From Chloroflexota bacterium (GTDB lineage: Bacteria > Chloroflexota > Ktedonobacteria > Ktedonobacterales > Ktedonobacteraceae): DNA of 62,349 nt. The position numbers were made by a program, and so were the translations under genes. The stretch spans positions 1 through 62,349 of the forward strand of contig CADDYT010000014.1 of assembly GCA_902810755.1 (NCBI GenBank), given 5' to 3'. A model generated the notes under the pieces. The model made no database searches and was not told the origin of the DNA. It worked only from the letters and a program-made list of their open reading frames with translations. Shown here one piece after another: positions 8,898-17,036 of the stretch; the stretch's first letter is position 1, and each line of letters opens with the position of its first letter.

Positions 8898-9305
8898 ATG
8901 CCAATTGGTCTGCTGGAAGATGATGCTGCGATCCAGGAAATGTTACGCCTGGTGCTTCAGGACGAAGGCTACGCAGTCACCGTGTTCTCTACTGCCGATG
9001 CCACGCTGAAAGCGTTGATTGGGCCTGAGCAGACAGCACCCATGCCTCTACCCATCGATCTCCTCATCGTTGACTGGCGCCTGCAAGGCTCGATATCCGG
9101 CACGGAAGTGATCCGCCGCCTGCGTACCGTGCCGGAACTACAAACGTTGCCCATTATTTTGACGACAGCCGCCAACTTCAACGAAATCCCCGCGCTGCAA
9201 GACCTGCACATTTCCTTTCTGGAAAAGCCCTTTGAGGTCGATCAGATGGTCGACCTGGTACGCGACCTGCTTCAATCGCAATCCCAACCCAACCCGACAT
9301 CCTGA
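8898..9305 (+). CDS. Single-domain response regulator (CheY-like receiver)
   Basis: 135 residues comprising one receiver domain and no output domain. The acidic pocket is EDD (7-9), the phospho-acceptor is Asp59 in LLIVDWRL, the conserved Thr is in IILTTAA (89-90) and the invariant Lys is Lys110 in FLEKPF. An unusual proline-rich stretch (GPEQTAPMPLP, 42-52) lengthens the loop before beta 3. It follows the histidine kinase at 7468 and probably receives its phosphoryl group. With no DNA-binding domain it must act by protein contact. The gene is convergent with the Wadjet operon, whose last stop is 38 bases away. Confidence 0.88.
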   Translation: MPIGLLEDDAAIQEMLRLVLQDEGYAVTVFSTADATLKALIGPEQTAPMPLPIDLLIVDWRLQGSISGTEVIRRLRTVPELQTLPIILTTAANFNEIPALQDLHISFLEKPFEVDQMVDLVRDLLQSQSQPNPTS

Positions 9306-9343
9306 TCTCGCACACGCAAGGAGTTTTTGCCTGTTATAGCGTA

Positions 9344-10513
9344 TCAATTTATATTCTCGGCCTGAGCCAGGCCCTGTACCGCCAGTTTCTTCAAGGCATA
9401 AGCGTGGCTGATGCGTTCCTGCTCGAGGCGCAGATTGTTCTCCGCGAGGTGGAGAAAGAGAGCGCGTTCTTCGGAAGTAAGATGGGGGAGCTGGCGCACG
9501 GGAGTGGGCGTGCCGGGAACAGAGAAGACGGAAAAGGCGATGAACGTTTCCTGATCCATCATGAGCGAAGTAACATGGGGGAAGAGCGCGCGCAGGCTGG
9601 ATAGAATCTGGAAGCCCTGCGCGTCGAGGTCGCCCCAGTAGAAAATCGGGCAGGTTGCCAGCCAGGGAACGGCTTGCAGGCTGCCGACCTGAAAACCGCC
9701 GCCGAAGAGGGCAAAGGCGCGAGGCTGTGACGGCAGCGTGAGAAAGGTCATTTCATTCTCGGTGATGATGCAGCACTGCTCGCTGAGAAAATCAAAAGCG
9801 GCAAACTGTGAGAGCGGGACGCTGAGTTCGCTCAGTGGCAGGCTGCAATGGGTGTGAAGTTGTTGATCGAGCAGGCGCAGGCGCACGTAAGGCTCTTTCT
9901 CGCGTAGTCCGAAACGCTGCTCGAAGGTAGTAGCATCCGGCGTAATGGCTGTGGGCGGCAGAAGTTGTTCCAGTAGCTCGCGTATGAAACCGCGATGTTG
10001 CTCAATAAACTTGGTATGCACGTTGATCGGCAGCTCGCGGATGTAGAGGCCAGGGCGGGGGTGGTGCAGGAAATAGGCGCAGACGGCAAGGAGATCGTTC
10101 CACAGACCGTGCAGCGCAATGACCTTCTGCGGATAGTGCAGCAACCACGCTTCCAGTTGCGGCAGCTGCGCGCGGATCAATGCGACATCCTGCCGGAAAT
10201 GCTGAAACTCCTCCTCTTTTGCCAGCAGTCGCAGGAAATCCTGTTCCGTCTCGATGAGGACACGAGCGGGAAGCGTCTGCGTTCCCAGGCGGCGCGTCTG
10301 CTGCACCTGATACTGAATGGCATAACCGTAACCGCGCTCTTCACTGGATTGCGCCTGTAATGCGCGGACGGCGGCGCGCAGTTCTACGTAGTCCTTCGGC
10401 AATGTGCCGACCGGGAAGTCAAGCGGGAAGAAGGCGCAGCCCTGCAACCATGCCTGTAAGAACGGCAGGTAGAGCCGCGCCGCTTTCTGTCGGATGTCTG
10501 CTGGCGTTATCAT
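9344..10513 (-). CDS. jetD: Wadjet protein JetD (DUF3322 + DUF2220, Toprim nuclease)
   Basis: 389 residues, the usual size for JetD, the nuclease subunit of Wadjet type I systems. The N-terminal DUF3322 region (about 1-190) is followed by a DUF2220 Toprim-like domain. There the acidic motif TENEMTFL (about 251-258) and YWGDLDAQGF (about 292-301) supply the metal-binding Glu and Asp residues expected of a Toprim active site, so it looks catalytically intact. Established work on Wadjet shows that JetD cleaves plasmid DNA extruded by the JetABC SMC motor. The gene is the last of four on the minus strand, starting 4 bases after the stop of jetC, which implies translational coupling. No ribosome site stands out beyond the end of jetC. 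Confidence 0.92.
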   Translation of the reverse strand: MITPADIRQKAARLYLPFLQAWLQGCAFFPLDFPVGTLPKDYVELRAAVRALQAQSSEERGYGYAIQYQVQQTRRLGTQTLPARVLIETEQDFLRLLAKEEEFQHFRQDVALIRAQLPQLEAWLLHYPQKVIALHGLWNDLLAVCAYFLHHPRPGLYIRELPINVHTKFIEQHRGFIRELLEQLLPPTAITPDATTFEQRFGLREKEPYVRLRLLDQQLHTHCSLPLSELSVPLSQFAAFDFLSEQCCIITENEMTFLTLPSQPRAFALFGGGFQVGSLQAVPWLATCPIFYWGDLDAQGFQILSSLRALFPHVTSLMMDQETFIAFSVFSVPGTPTPVRQLPHLTSEERALFLHLAENNLRLEQERISHAYALKKLAVQGLAQAENIN

Positions 10514-10517
10514 GGCC

Positions 10518-13500
10518 TCACCGGTAATCTCCTATGCCGACGCCCGCCTGCAGGGCCTGTTTGTGCTTCAAGTATTCTTGCATGGTAAAGTTGTAGACCC
10601 GCGAGTCGTTTTCCTCCTGTGTGTTGGTCACGTAATGGCAGGCAGTAATATATGGCTCGATAATATGTATTTTGTCAAGCGGCGTGACGACGAGCAGTTG
10701 CAGGTCAAGCTGTTTGAAAAGCTCCATCGCGTAGCGGGCGTTCATCTCATCAGAGCGCACGAAGGCTTCATCGATGACCACGAAACGGAAGGCCCGGCTG
10801 CGCTCCTCCTGCTGGTCGAGGCCATACTGGTAGGCGATGGCGGAGGCAAGGATGGTATAGGCAAGCTTCGTCTTCTGGCCACCGGACTTGCCAGACGAAT
10901 CATTGTAGTAATTTTTGGTGGCATCGTCTTCACGGTAGCGTTCTTCGGCGGAGAAATCGAGCCAGTTGCGCACGTCGGTCACTTTGGCCGTCCAGCGTTC
11001 TTCCTGCTCGAAACGCTGGATCAGGGCCTGAATACGGCGGAAGCTGGCCTCGTTGGTCTCGGCGTTGCGCGGCTGCGCCACATCCGGCAGGCAGGCGCGC
11101 AACTGGGCGCGAAAATCCCTGACCTCACTGTCGCGCGTCGGGTCATAGCATAACTGGATGTAGGTACTGGACGTGTAGTCAATGAGGCGCAGCGAGCCGT
11201 TGAGGCTGGCAATACTGCTCTTAATATCCTCGATCTGCTGCTCCAGCCCTGCCTTAAAGACGTTGATACTGGTAATCACCTTCTCGTCGAGCAGGTCTTT
11301 GAACCTGCGGCGATAGCGCGGCAGGTCATCGTGGCGCAGGCGCTCGTAATGATGCCGGTAAGCGGCAACGGCCTCGATGGTGGCATCCAGTTCGGAGGCG
11401 AGCGCCGGGCTGATACTCTTGAATTTATTCATCAGATCGAGAATCTTGCTCATCAGCGGGTTGACGAGGCCGCGCAGGGAACCGGCACGGGCGCGGTAGA
11501 ATTGCGCCATCTTTTCCCGCATATCGTCGGCGTTCTCGATGCTCAGCACGACGGTTTTGTGATCTTTTTCGATCTGAGCGAAGTAGGGCGCGAGGTCAGC
11601 ATGAGAAGCTGCCTGCAAGACGGCGAGACAGGCGCTGCGCAACTGCTCATAACCGGTAATGGTGTTGTTGAGGGTAGTAAGGGTTGAGAGTACCCGGTCG
11701 CGTTCGGCCTTGCGCTCATCATATTGCTTCGCGACCAGTTCAAGCTGGCGGCGCAGTTCGCCGAGATGATCGGCGCTGGCCTCAAGTTCGCGTTTCTGTG
11801 CCAGCAAATCGTTGGTCCGCCGTTCGTCAGCGCGCCAGTCGATGTCGGCGAACGAGGTAAATTCGAGCAGGCGCAGCAGGGCTTGCTCGCGTTTCTGTTC
11901 GTACTGCTGCGCCTGTTCGACGCGCCCGATCTCACCAAGCAGCGTTTGCAGCGCCTTCTGTTGCGCGAGCAATTCGGCGCGGATGGCCTCGATTTTCTCG
12001 GCGTTGCTCCAGCCAAGCACATAGCGTTTGCGGTCGCCGAGGGAGGAGCGGTCATCTTTCTCGTGCCGCGTCACGCTGCTCTTGATCTGTCCATTGAGGG
12101 TGAGCGCGCGCCGCGCCTGCTGGAATTCTTCCATTGTTTCGCAGCAGAGATAGTCATAGGCATCAAGCAGTTCTGCTGCGAGCCAGCCGGTGAAAGGGGT
12201 ATCGGGCTTGACCTCCAGCTTGAAAAAGAGCAGGTTGCGATCGAGGCCGGAGGTGTTGCGTGGCGTGCGCGGGCCGCGCAGGCGCTGGTAGACGAGTCGC
12301 CCGTGCAGGTTCGTCTGGTCGACGTAGCGGCTGATCCGCTGATAGTGCTGTTCAGGTACAAGCAATTGCCGCCCGAAGCTGTGCAGCAGGCGCTCAATGG
12401 CCGGCTCCCACTGGCGGGCGCTCTCGCGCAGGCGCAGCAGTTCGCCGACGAAGGGCAGTTCCTCCTCCGGGATGGAAAGGGCCTGCGCCAGCATGGCGCG
12501 TAGCGCGATATCTCCGGCGGGGATCTGGCTCTTGCGCTGTTGCAGTGAGGTCAGTTCATCTTTCAGCCCCTGTAATGTCGCCTTGAGAGCAGTTTCCCGC
12601 TGCTTCAGAGCGTCGCGCTGGCCGGTAAGCTGCGCGCCGCGCTCGCGGCATTGCGCCAGGGCGGCGCGTGCCTGCTGCGCGGCTGCCAGGAAGGCCGCTT
12701 CGTCCCGATATTCCGGCAGGTTCAGCGGGCGAGCGAGGGCGTTATAGCGTTGCGCCTGCTGCTGCTTTGCCGCCTGCTGCTGCGCCAGAAGCTGCAAATC
12801 CTGCTCGATGCGGCGAATACGCTGGCCAAGCTGGTCGTTCTGGATAGCAACATTCAGATCGATTTTTTGCTGCTCCAGAGAAGCGATGTGCTGATCGAGG
12901 GCCGCGCCGCGCCCCTGAATGTCCAGAAGTTGCTGGCGCGCGCTGCTGACGGCGCTTTCCAGCAGAACCCGCTTGCGCGCGGCGATATAGACGGGAACGA
13001 CCTGGGCGCATTGTTCGGCCTCGGCGATGCGCGTTTGCAGCTTCTCATACTCGCTCACCTCATTCATCAGCGGCTCAAGCACGGCAAGTTGCTGTTCGGC
13101 CAGTTCAATGGCGGCATGGGCGCGAGTCAGGTTGTCGAAGTTTTCGCGCAGGTCGGTGATGCGCTTCGCAGCGTCGGTCTTTTGCAGCATGTGGTCGCGC
13201 ACGAAGGTATTCAGCCCGCCGATGTCTTTGATGGAGACAATCTGGTTGAAGAGATCGAGCGCCTTTTCCGAACGCAGGCCAAGCAGGTGGCAGAAACGGC
13301 GGCTATACTTCGCGAACTCATCAAAGACCTCGGCTCCGGCGGCGCGCAACTGCCTGCGCAAATCCGCCACGTCGCCGCGCAGGGCGAAATGCTCCTCGAT
13401 GCTCAGGGGAGCGTGCGCGATGACAAAAAGCTTGCGTAACTCGCCTTGCTGCCACCAGAACATCTGGGCCAGCGTGACATATTGCTGCGGGTTGGCGCTG

Positions 13501-13892
13501 GCAAAGACGGCCAGCAGCACGGAATACGAGTCTTTGCCGCGCAGAAATTGCACATTGGCGGCGCTACTGTCGCGATCCTTCTGTTTGCTCCACGCGCCGC
13601 GTACATAGGTACCTTCGTTGCGCTCGCGGTGCTTCTCCGTGCCAGACGCCTGATTGTAGGTGCGGCGACCATAGGGGACGAGCAGGGTGAGCAGGGCATC
13701 GGCCAGCGTAGATTTGCCGGAGCCGTTCGCCCCGGTCAGCAGGGCCGTGCCGCCGGCGGGCGTGATGTTCCAGACATGGTGGTTGAAGGTACCCCAGTTA
13801 TAGACTTCAAGCCGCTGCAGGCGAAAGCCGCTCGCCGCCTGTTCGTGGCCGTTCGCCCCGGCCCTATTCTGATACACGTGCAGTAGTTCCAT
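10518..13892 (-). CDS. jetC: Wadjet protein JetC (SMC-like ATPase, MukB/MksB analogue)
   Basis: 1124 residues with an SMC layout. The N-terminal ATPase half has Walker A GANGSGKST (54-62). Two long coiled-coil arms (about 250-440 and 580-800) flank a hinge-like centre near 450-560. The C-terminal half carries the signature SSGKSGGQK (about 999-1007) and Walker B FVVIDEAF (about 1037-1044). All catalytic residues for ATP hydrolysis appear present. JetC is the loop-extruding motor that recognises small circular DNA for cleavage by JetD. Its ATG at 13892 lies inside the 3' end of jetB (29-base overlap), so it is probably made by translational coupling. Confidence 0.93.
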   Translation of the reverse strand: MELLHVYQNRAGANGHEQAASGFRLQRLEVYNWGTFNHHVWNITPAGGTALLTGANGSGKSTLADALLTLLVPYGRRTYNQASGTEKHRERNEGTYVRGAWSKQKDRDSSAANVQFLRGKDSYSVLLAVFASANPQQYVTLAQMFWWQQGELRKLFVIAHAPLSIEEHFALRGDVADLRRQLRAAGAEVFDEFAKYSRRFCHLLGLRSEKALDLFNQIVSIKDIGGLNTFVRDHMLQKTDAAKRITDLRENFDNLTRAHAAIELAEQQLAVLEPLMNEVSEYEKLQTRIAEAEQCAQVVPVYIAARKRVLLESAVSSARQQLLDIQGRGAALDQHIASLEQQKIDLNVAIQNDQLGQRIRRIEQDLQLLAQQQAAKQQQAQRYNALARPLNLPEYRDEAAFLAAAQQARAALAQCRERGAQLTGQRDALKQRETALKATLQGLKDELTSLQQRKSQIPAGDIALRAMLAQALSIPEEELPFVGELLRLRESARQWEPAIERLLHSFGRQLLVPEQHYQRISRYVDQTNLHGRLVYQRLRGPRTPRNTSGLDRNLLFFKLEVKPDTPFTGWLAAELLDAYDYLCCETMEEFQQARRALTLNGQIKSSVTRHEKDDRSSLGDRKRYVLGWSNAEKIEAIRAELLAQQKALQTLLGEIGRVEQAQQYEQKREQALLRLLEFTSFADIDWRADERRTNDLLAQKRELEASADHLGELRRQLELVAKQYDERKAERDRVLSTLTTLNNTITGYEQLRSACLAVLQAASHADLAPYFAQIEKDHKTVVLSIENADDMREKMAQFYRARAGSLRGLVNPLMSKILDLMNKFKSISPALASELDATIEAVAAYRHHYERLRHDDLPRYRRRFKDLLDEKVITSINVFKAGLEQQIEDIKSSIASLNGSLRLIDYTSSTYIQLCYDPTRDSEVRDFRAQLRACLPDVAQPRNAETNEASFRRIQALIQRFEQEERWTAKVTDVRNWLDFSAEERYREDDATKNYYNDSSGKSGGQKTKLAYTILASAIAYQYGLDQQEERSRAFRFVVIDEAFVRSDEMNARYAMELFKQLDLQLLVVTPLDKIHIIEPYITACHYVTNTQEENDSRVYNFTMQEYLKHKQALQAGVGIGDYR

Positions 13893-14463
13893 AGCGTGCT
13901 AACCTCTCCTTGATCTCAGCCAGCTTCTCAGCGTCAATGCGCGCCTTCAAGATACGGCGCACTTCAAAGTAGGCGGGGTGATCGGTATCGGGCATGCGTT
14001 TGAGAAAGCCCAGTTCGATGAGACGTTCGATAGCCGAGTCGATACGGCGCTGGACGGCTCGTTCGTCGGTGCGCTGCGGCAGAAAAGGCAGCATCAGGTC
14101 ATGAATCTGTAGATCGGTAATGGCGCATTTGCCCGCGTCGAGATGTGTAGACTCGAACTGGTCGAGCCACTCGCGCAACAGGACGCAGAGCAGCGTGGCG
14201 TGATAGGTGAGCCGGTCGCGGCGCGTCAGGCGGGGCAAGGCAATCGCCTGGCCCTCCTCGTCCTCAATGAGCGGCTGGTGCAGGTAGGCGTAGCCGTCCT
14301 CTTCATTGATACGTATCTCCAGGCCAATACGCGCGAAATACTCCTGCACGGGCGTCTGATGGGTGAGCAGCAGATTCCAGGCCGTCGTCTCCTCGCTGAA
14401 AAGCGGATTCTGTAACAATTTGAGGATAACGGGCGCATACGGTACCACAGCGTTCGTCGGCAT
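13864..14463 (-). CDS. jetB: Wadjet protein JetB (DUF4194, MksE-like)
   Basis: 199 residues of mixed winged-helix type sequence in the position and size of JetB, the DUF4194 (MukE/MksE-like) kite subunit that joins the SMC motor JetC to the kleisin JetA. Recognisable stretches are LLLTHQTPVQEYFARIGLEIRINEEDGYAYL and LRRDRLTYHATLLCVLLREWL-like helices, matching the DUF4194 pattern of a short beta hairpin followed by paired helices. It begins 2 bases after jetA and overlaps jetC by 29 bases. Identification rests on both family pattern and operon position. Confidence 0.9.
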   Translation of the reverse strand: MPTNAVVPYAPVILKLLQNPLFSEETTAWNLLLTHQTPVQEYFARIGLEIRINEEDGYAYLHQPLIEDEEGQAIALPRLTRRDRLTYHATLLCVLLREWLDQFESTHLDAGKCAITDLQIHDLMLPFLPQRTDERAVQRRIDSAIERLIELGFLKRMPDTDHPAYFEVRRILKARIDAEKLAEIKERLARYGTTARVSE

Positions 14464-14465
14464 AG

Positions 14466-15929
14466 TTACCTCCTTTGATAGAGGACGCGAGGGATGGTGA
14501 GCGTGCGCATCTCCGGGCCAAACGGCGTGGCGACGGGCAGTGCAATCTCCTCCGTCTCGTATTCATCGATGGAATGATCGGGATCATCGGCGGCGAGCGT
14601 GCAATAGGCCAGCACTTCGGCCAGCCCCTTCTGTGGGGGGTAGTGTTGCAACACCTCAGCCAGCGTTACCTGCGAGCGCACCTCCAGCAGCGCCTCAATG
14701 TGCTGGTAAAGGAGCATTCTGTCTATATGAAATTGTGTGTGCAGAGAGCGCAGTTCGTCTAAATCCGGCGTTTCGTCGTCAGCATTCACGGGCGGCGCGC
14801 CGAGAGAGATACTTTCACCCGCCTCCCACAGGCCGTGTTCCATCACCAGGTGCGTCTCCGGCGGCCCCTCAAGCTCAATGAAGGTCGATTCATCCGGCGG
14901 CGCGCTCGCCAGCTGGAAGGCGGTTTGCTTGATCTCGGAGACGATGGCGCGCACGCGGCGGCGTTCGGCAATGCTCTGCTCGTCGAGCATGCGGCGCAAT
15001 TGTTCGGCCAGTCCGCCGTTTGACTGCACCACCTTCTCACCCGCCGCCAGCAGGTGCATGGGCAGGCGTTGAAGAATGCGGCCCTCGTGGATCACCGGCT
15101 GCAAATCGGGCTGGCCCTGCACGGCATCGAGCAGAGCGTAGAACTCCTCCTGCTGCGAAGGGGCCATCAGGTAGTCCCAGAAGGTGTAGAAGCTGCGCCC
15201 CTGGTCGGAAGATTTCAACTCGGCGTCGGCATCCAGCACAAAGGCCACCAGCGCGCCTTTCTGTACATTGGCCTGCAACTGCGCCTGCTGCAAGGCGCGC
15301 GCAATATCGCGGAAACGCTCCTCCACCAGGCGAAAGTCGCGCAACAGTTGTCGCGCCTCGTTGCATGCCTCAAAGAAACGCTCTTTCAACTGCGTCTCGC
15401 TATAGAGATCATCGACGATGCCCGTTTCGCGAATCTGCTTGATTTGCTGGTCGATGGCCTCGCGCTGCTGTTCAAGCTGCGCCAGGCGCGCCAGCGGGTC
15501 TTCTGTGCTGCGCTGCACGATGTCATGCAGCAACTGAACAATGTGCAGGAAGCGCGATTCGGTGCCGACAAAAGGCGGGCCGTGCAACTCTTCCAGCCAG
15601 CCAATGGCGCGTTCCGTCTCCGCTGTCAATTCGACAAACGGCGTGTCACTGCTGGCGGGCGTGGTGATACGGATGAAGTGATGGTGTTCATCGGCCCATT
15701 CCGTCAAATACGCGGCAGCCGGGCGCGGATAGCGGCCTGGCGTCTGTTCGTTCAAGGCCTCAAGCGTGTTCGCCAGCCGCTCGGCCAGTTCGGGCAGCGG
15801 CACAGCGATACGTTGCTCGCGCTTAAACTGCCGATGCAGAAAGCTGATAATCAATGCCGCATGTTCTGCCTTAAGCAGCCGCACACCCGGCTCATGCTGC
15901 AAATCATAGGCAAGCTGATCATAATCCAT
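14466..15929 (-). CDS. jetA: Wadjet protein JetA (DUF3375, kleisin subunit)
   Basis: 487 residues matching DUF3375, the kleisin-like (MukF/MksF) subunit of Wadjet type I. It opens with a winged-helix region (about 1-100), then a helical middle with coiled coil (about 135-215, e.g. LARLAQLEQQREAIDQQIKQ) and a second winged-helix-like C-terminus. I choose the ATG at 15929 (MDYDQLAYDL): GGAG lies 6 bases upstream, whereas for the in-frame ATG at 15935 that GGAG abuts the start. This is the first gene of the operon jetA-jetB-jetC-jetD. The gap to the divergent MgtC-like gene is about 225 bases and presumably holds the operon promoter, although I see no strong -35/-10 pair. Confidence 0.92.
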   Translation of the reverse strand: MDYDQLAYDLQHEPGVRLLKAEHAALIISFLHRQFKREQRIAVPLPELAERLANTLEALNEQTPGRYPRPAAAYLTEWADEHHHFIRITTPASSDTPFVELTAETERAIGWLEELHGPPFVGTESRFLHIVQLLHDIVQRSTEDPLARLAQLEQQREAIDQQIKQIRETGIVDDLYSETQLKERFFEACNEARQLLRDFRLVEERFRDIARALQQAQLQANVQKGALVAFVLDADAELKSSDQGRSFYTFWDYLMAPSQQEEFYALLDAVQGQPDLQPVIHEGRILQRLPMHLLAAGEKVVQSNGGLAEQLRRMLDEQSIAERRRVRAIVSEIKQTAFQLASAPPDESTFIELEGPPETHLVMEHGLWEAGESISLGAPPVNADDETPDLDELRSLHTQFHIDRMLLYQHIEALLEVRSQVTLAEVLQHYPPQKGLAEVLAYCTLAADDPDHSIDEYETEEIALPVATPFGPEMRTLTIPRVLYQRR

Positions 15930-16154
15930 AACCATCTCCGGGGAAGCTGTCTCCCTCTCTATTCAGCAATTCCCTCAAGAAAGTGTCCTCATCCAGCGAG
16001 TTCTTTTTTGATCTCGAAAATGTGGTAATATCTGTCCCGAGATTGCCCTTTTTCCTGTCTTTCCCTTCATACGATATGCATATTGTGTCCTATCTTATCA
16101 TAGATGCATAGAATCTGTCCTATCGCCGGGCAGAAGAAAGGATGTATCAAGGAT

Positions 16155-16874
16155 ATGATCTCACTGCTCACGTTTCTGCTGCGACTGGGGCTGGCATTGC
16201 TGCTTGGGGCGGTGATCGGCTTTGAGCGGGAAAGCACCGAGCATGCCGCCGGGATGCGCACCAACGCGCTGGTGTCCCTCGGTTCCTGCCTCTTCACGCT
16301 GATCTCCGGCTATGGCTTCCTCGATTTCCTCACCATCGCGCACATGCAGATTGACCCGACCCGTATTGCCTCATATGTCGTCGCCGGGATCGGCTTTCTC
16401 GGCGCGGGCAGTATCGTTTTCAAGCGTGACGCGCACACGGTCAAGGGCCTCACCACTGCAGCTGCCATCTGGCTGGTAGCGGCCATCGGCATGGCCTGCG
16501 GGGCCGGTCTGTTGCTGGTAGCCGTGTTGACGACGGTGCTGGGCCTGCTGGTACTGGCCCTCTTGCGCCTGATCGAACGCCTTCTGCTGCCCCAACAGTT
16601 CCAGAACAGCCAGCAGGTACACATCGAGGCCACCGCTCTGGGAGAGCAATCGATGAGCCAGCTCACCGAGTCTCTGGCTCAAATCGGCATTCGCGTCGAG
16701 TCACTGGCGGTACGCAAAGAGCAGGGAAGAGAAGAAATCTCTCTTGCCTGTACCTTTCCCGATGTCAGGGCGCTGGCGCAGGCAGCCGACCGATTGCGCG
16801 CCTTTCCCGGCGTACAGGCAGTCTCCATCAGCGCAACTGATGGTTCCAGCACAGATACAGGGCAGGCTGCTTAA
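16155..16874 (+). CDS. MgtC/SapB-family membrane protein
   Basis: 239 residues. The N-terminal half is the MgtC/SapB membrane domain: LLTFLLRLGLALLLGAVIGFERES, the family-typical MRTNALVSLGSCLF, VVAGIGFLGAGSIV and VKGLTTAAAIWLVAAIGMACG, making four or five transmembrane helices (about 1-140). The C-terminal half (about 150-239) is a soluble ACT-like domain, as in longer MgtC proteins. Members are linked to magnesium limitation and to control of the F-type ATP synthase in pathogens, but the role in free-living bacteria is unclear. The start at 16155 is chosen from homology length; AGAAAGGA lies about 12 bases upstream. An ATG at 16104 would add 17 unlikely residues. Confidence 0.85.
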   Translation: MISLLTFLLRLGLALLLGAVIGFERESTEHAAGMRTNALVSLGSCLFTLISGYGFLDFLTIAHMQIDPTRIASYVVAGIGFLGAGSIVFKRDAHTVKGLTTAAAIWLVAAIGMACGAGLLLVAVLTTVLGLLVLALLRLIERLLLPQQFQNSQQVHIEATALGEQSMSQLTESLAQIGIRVESLAVRKEQGREEISLACTFPDVRALAQAADRLRAFPGVQAVSISATDGSSTDTGQAA

Positions 16875-17036
16875 ACATGCTTTAACAATCCCGGCTTATA
16901 CTGAGAATCAGTGTGCGGTTTTCGTAACCATGCATACCTCCGGGAACGTACCTATCTTGATACAATTCGTCACCGGATTTCTTGCACCATCCATCAGAAG
17001 ACAGGCTGATGAAGAGAGCGATAGAAAGGATTTGCC

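Noticed and set aside
11724..13439. Long plus-strand open frames antisense to jetC
   Set aside because: The minus-strand SMC protein has intact Walker and signature motifs, and the antisense frames are compositional shadows.
15054..16028. 324-codon plus-strand frame across jetA and its upstream region
   Set aside because: It lies antisense to DUF3375 coding sequence and has no start context.
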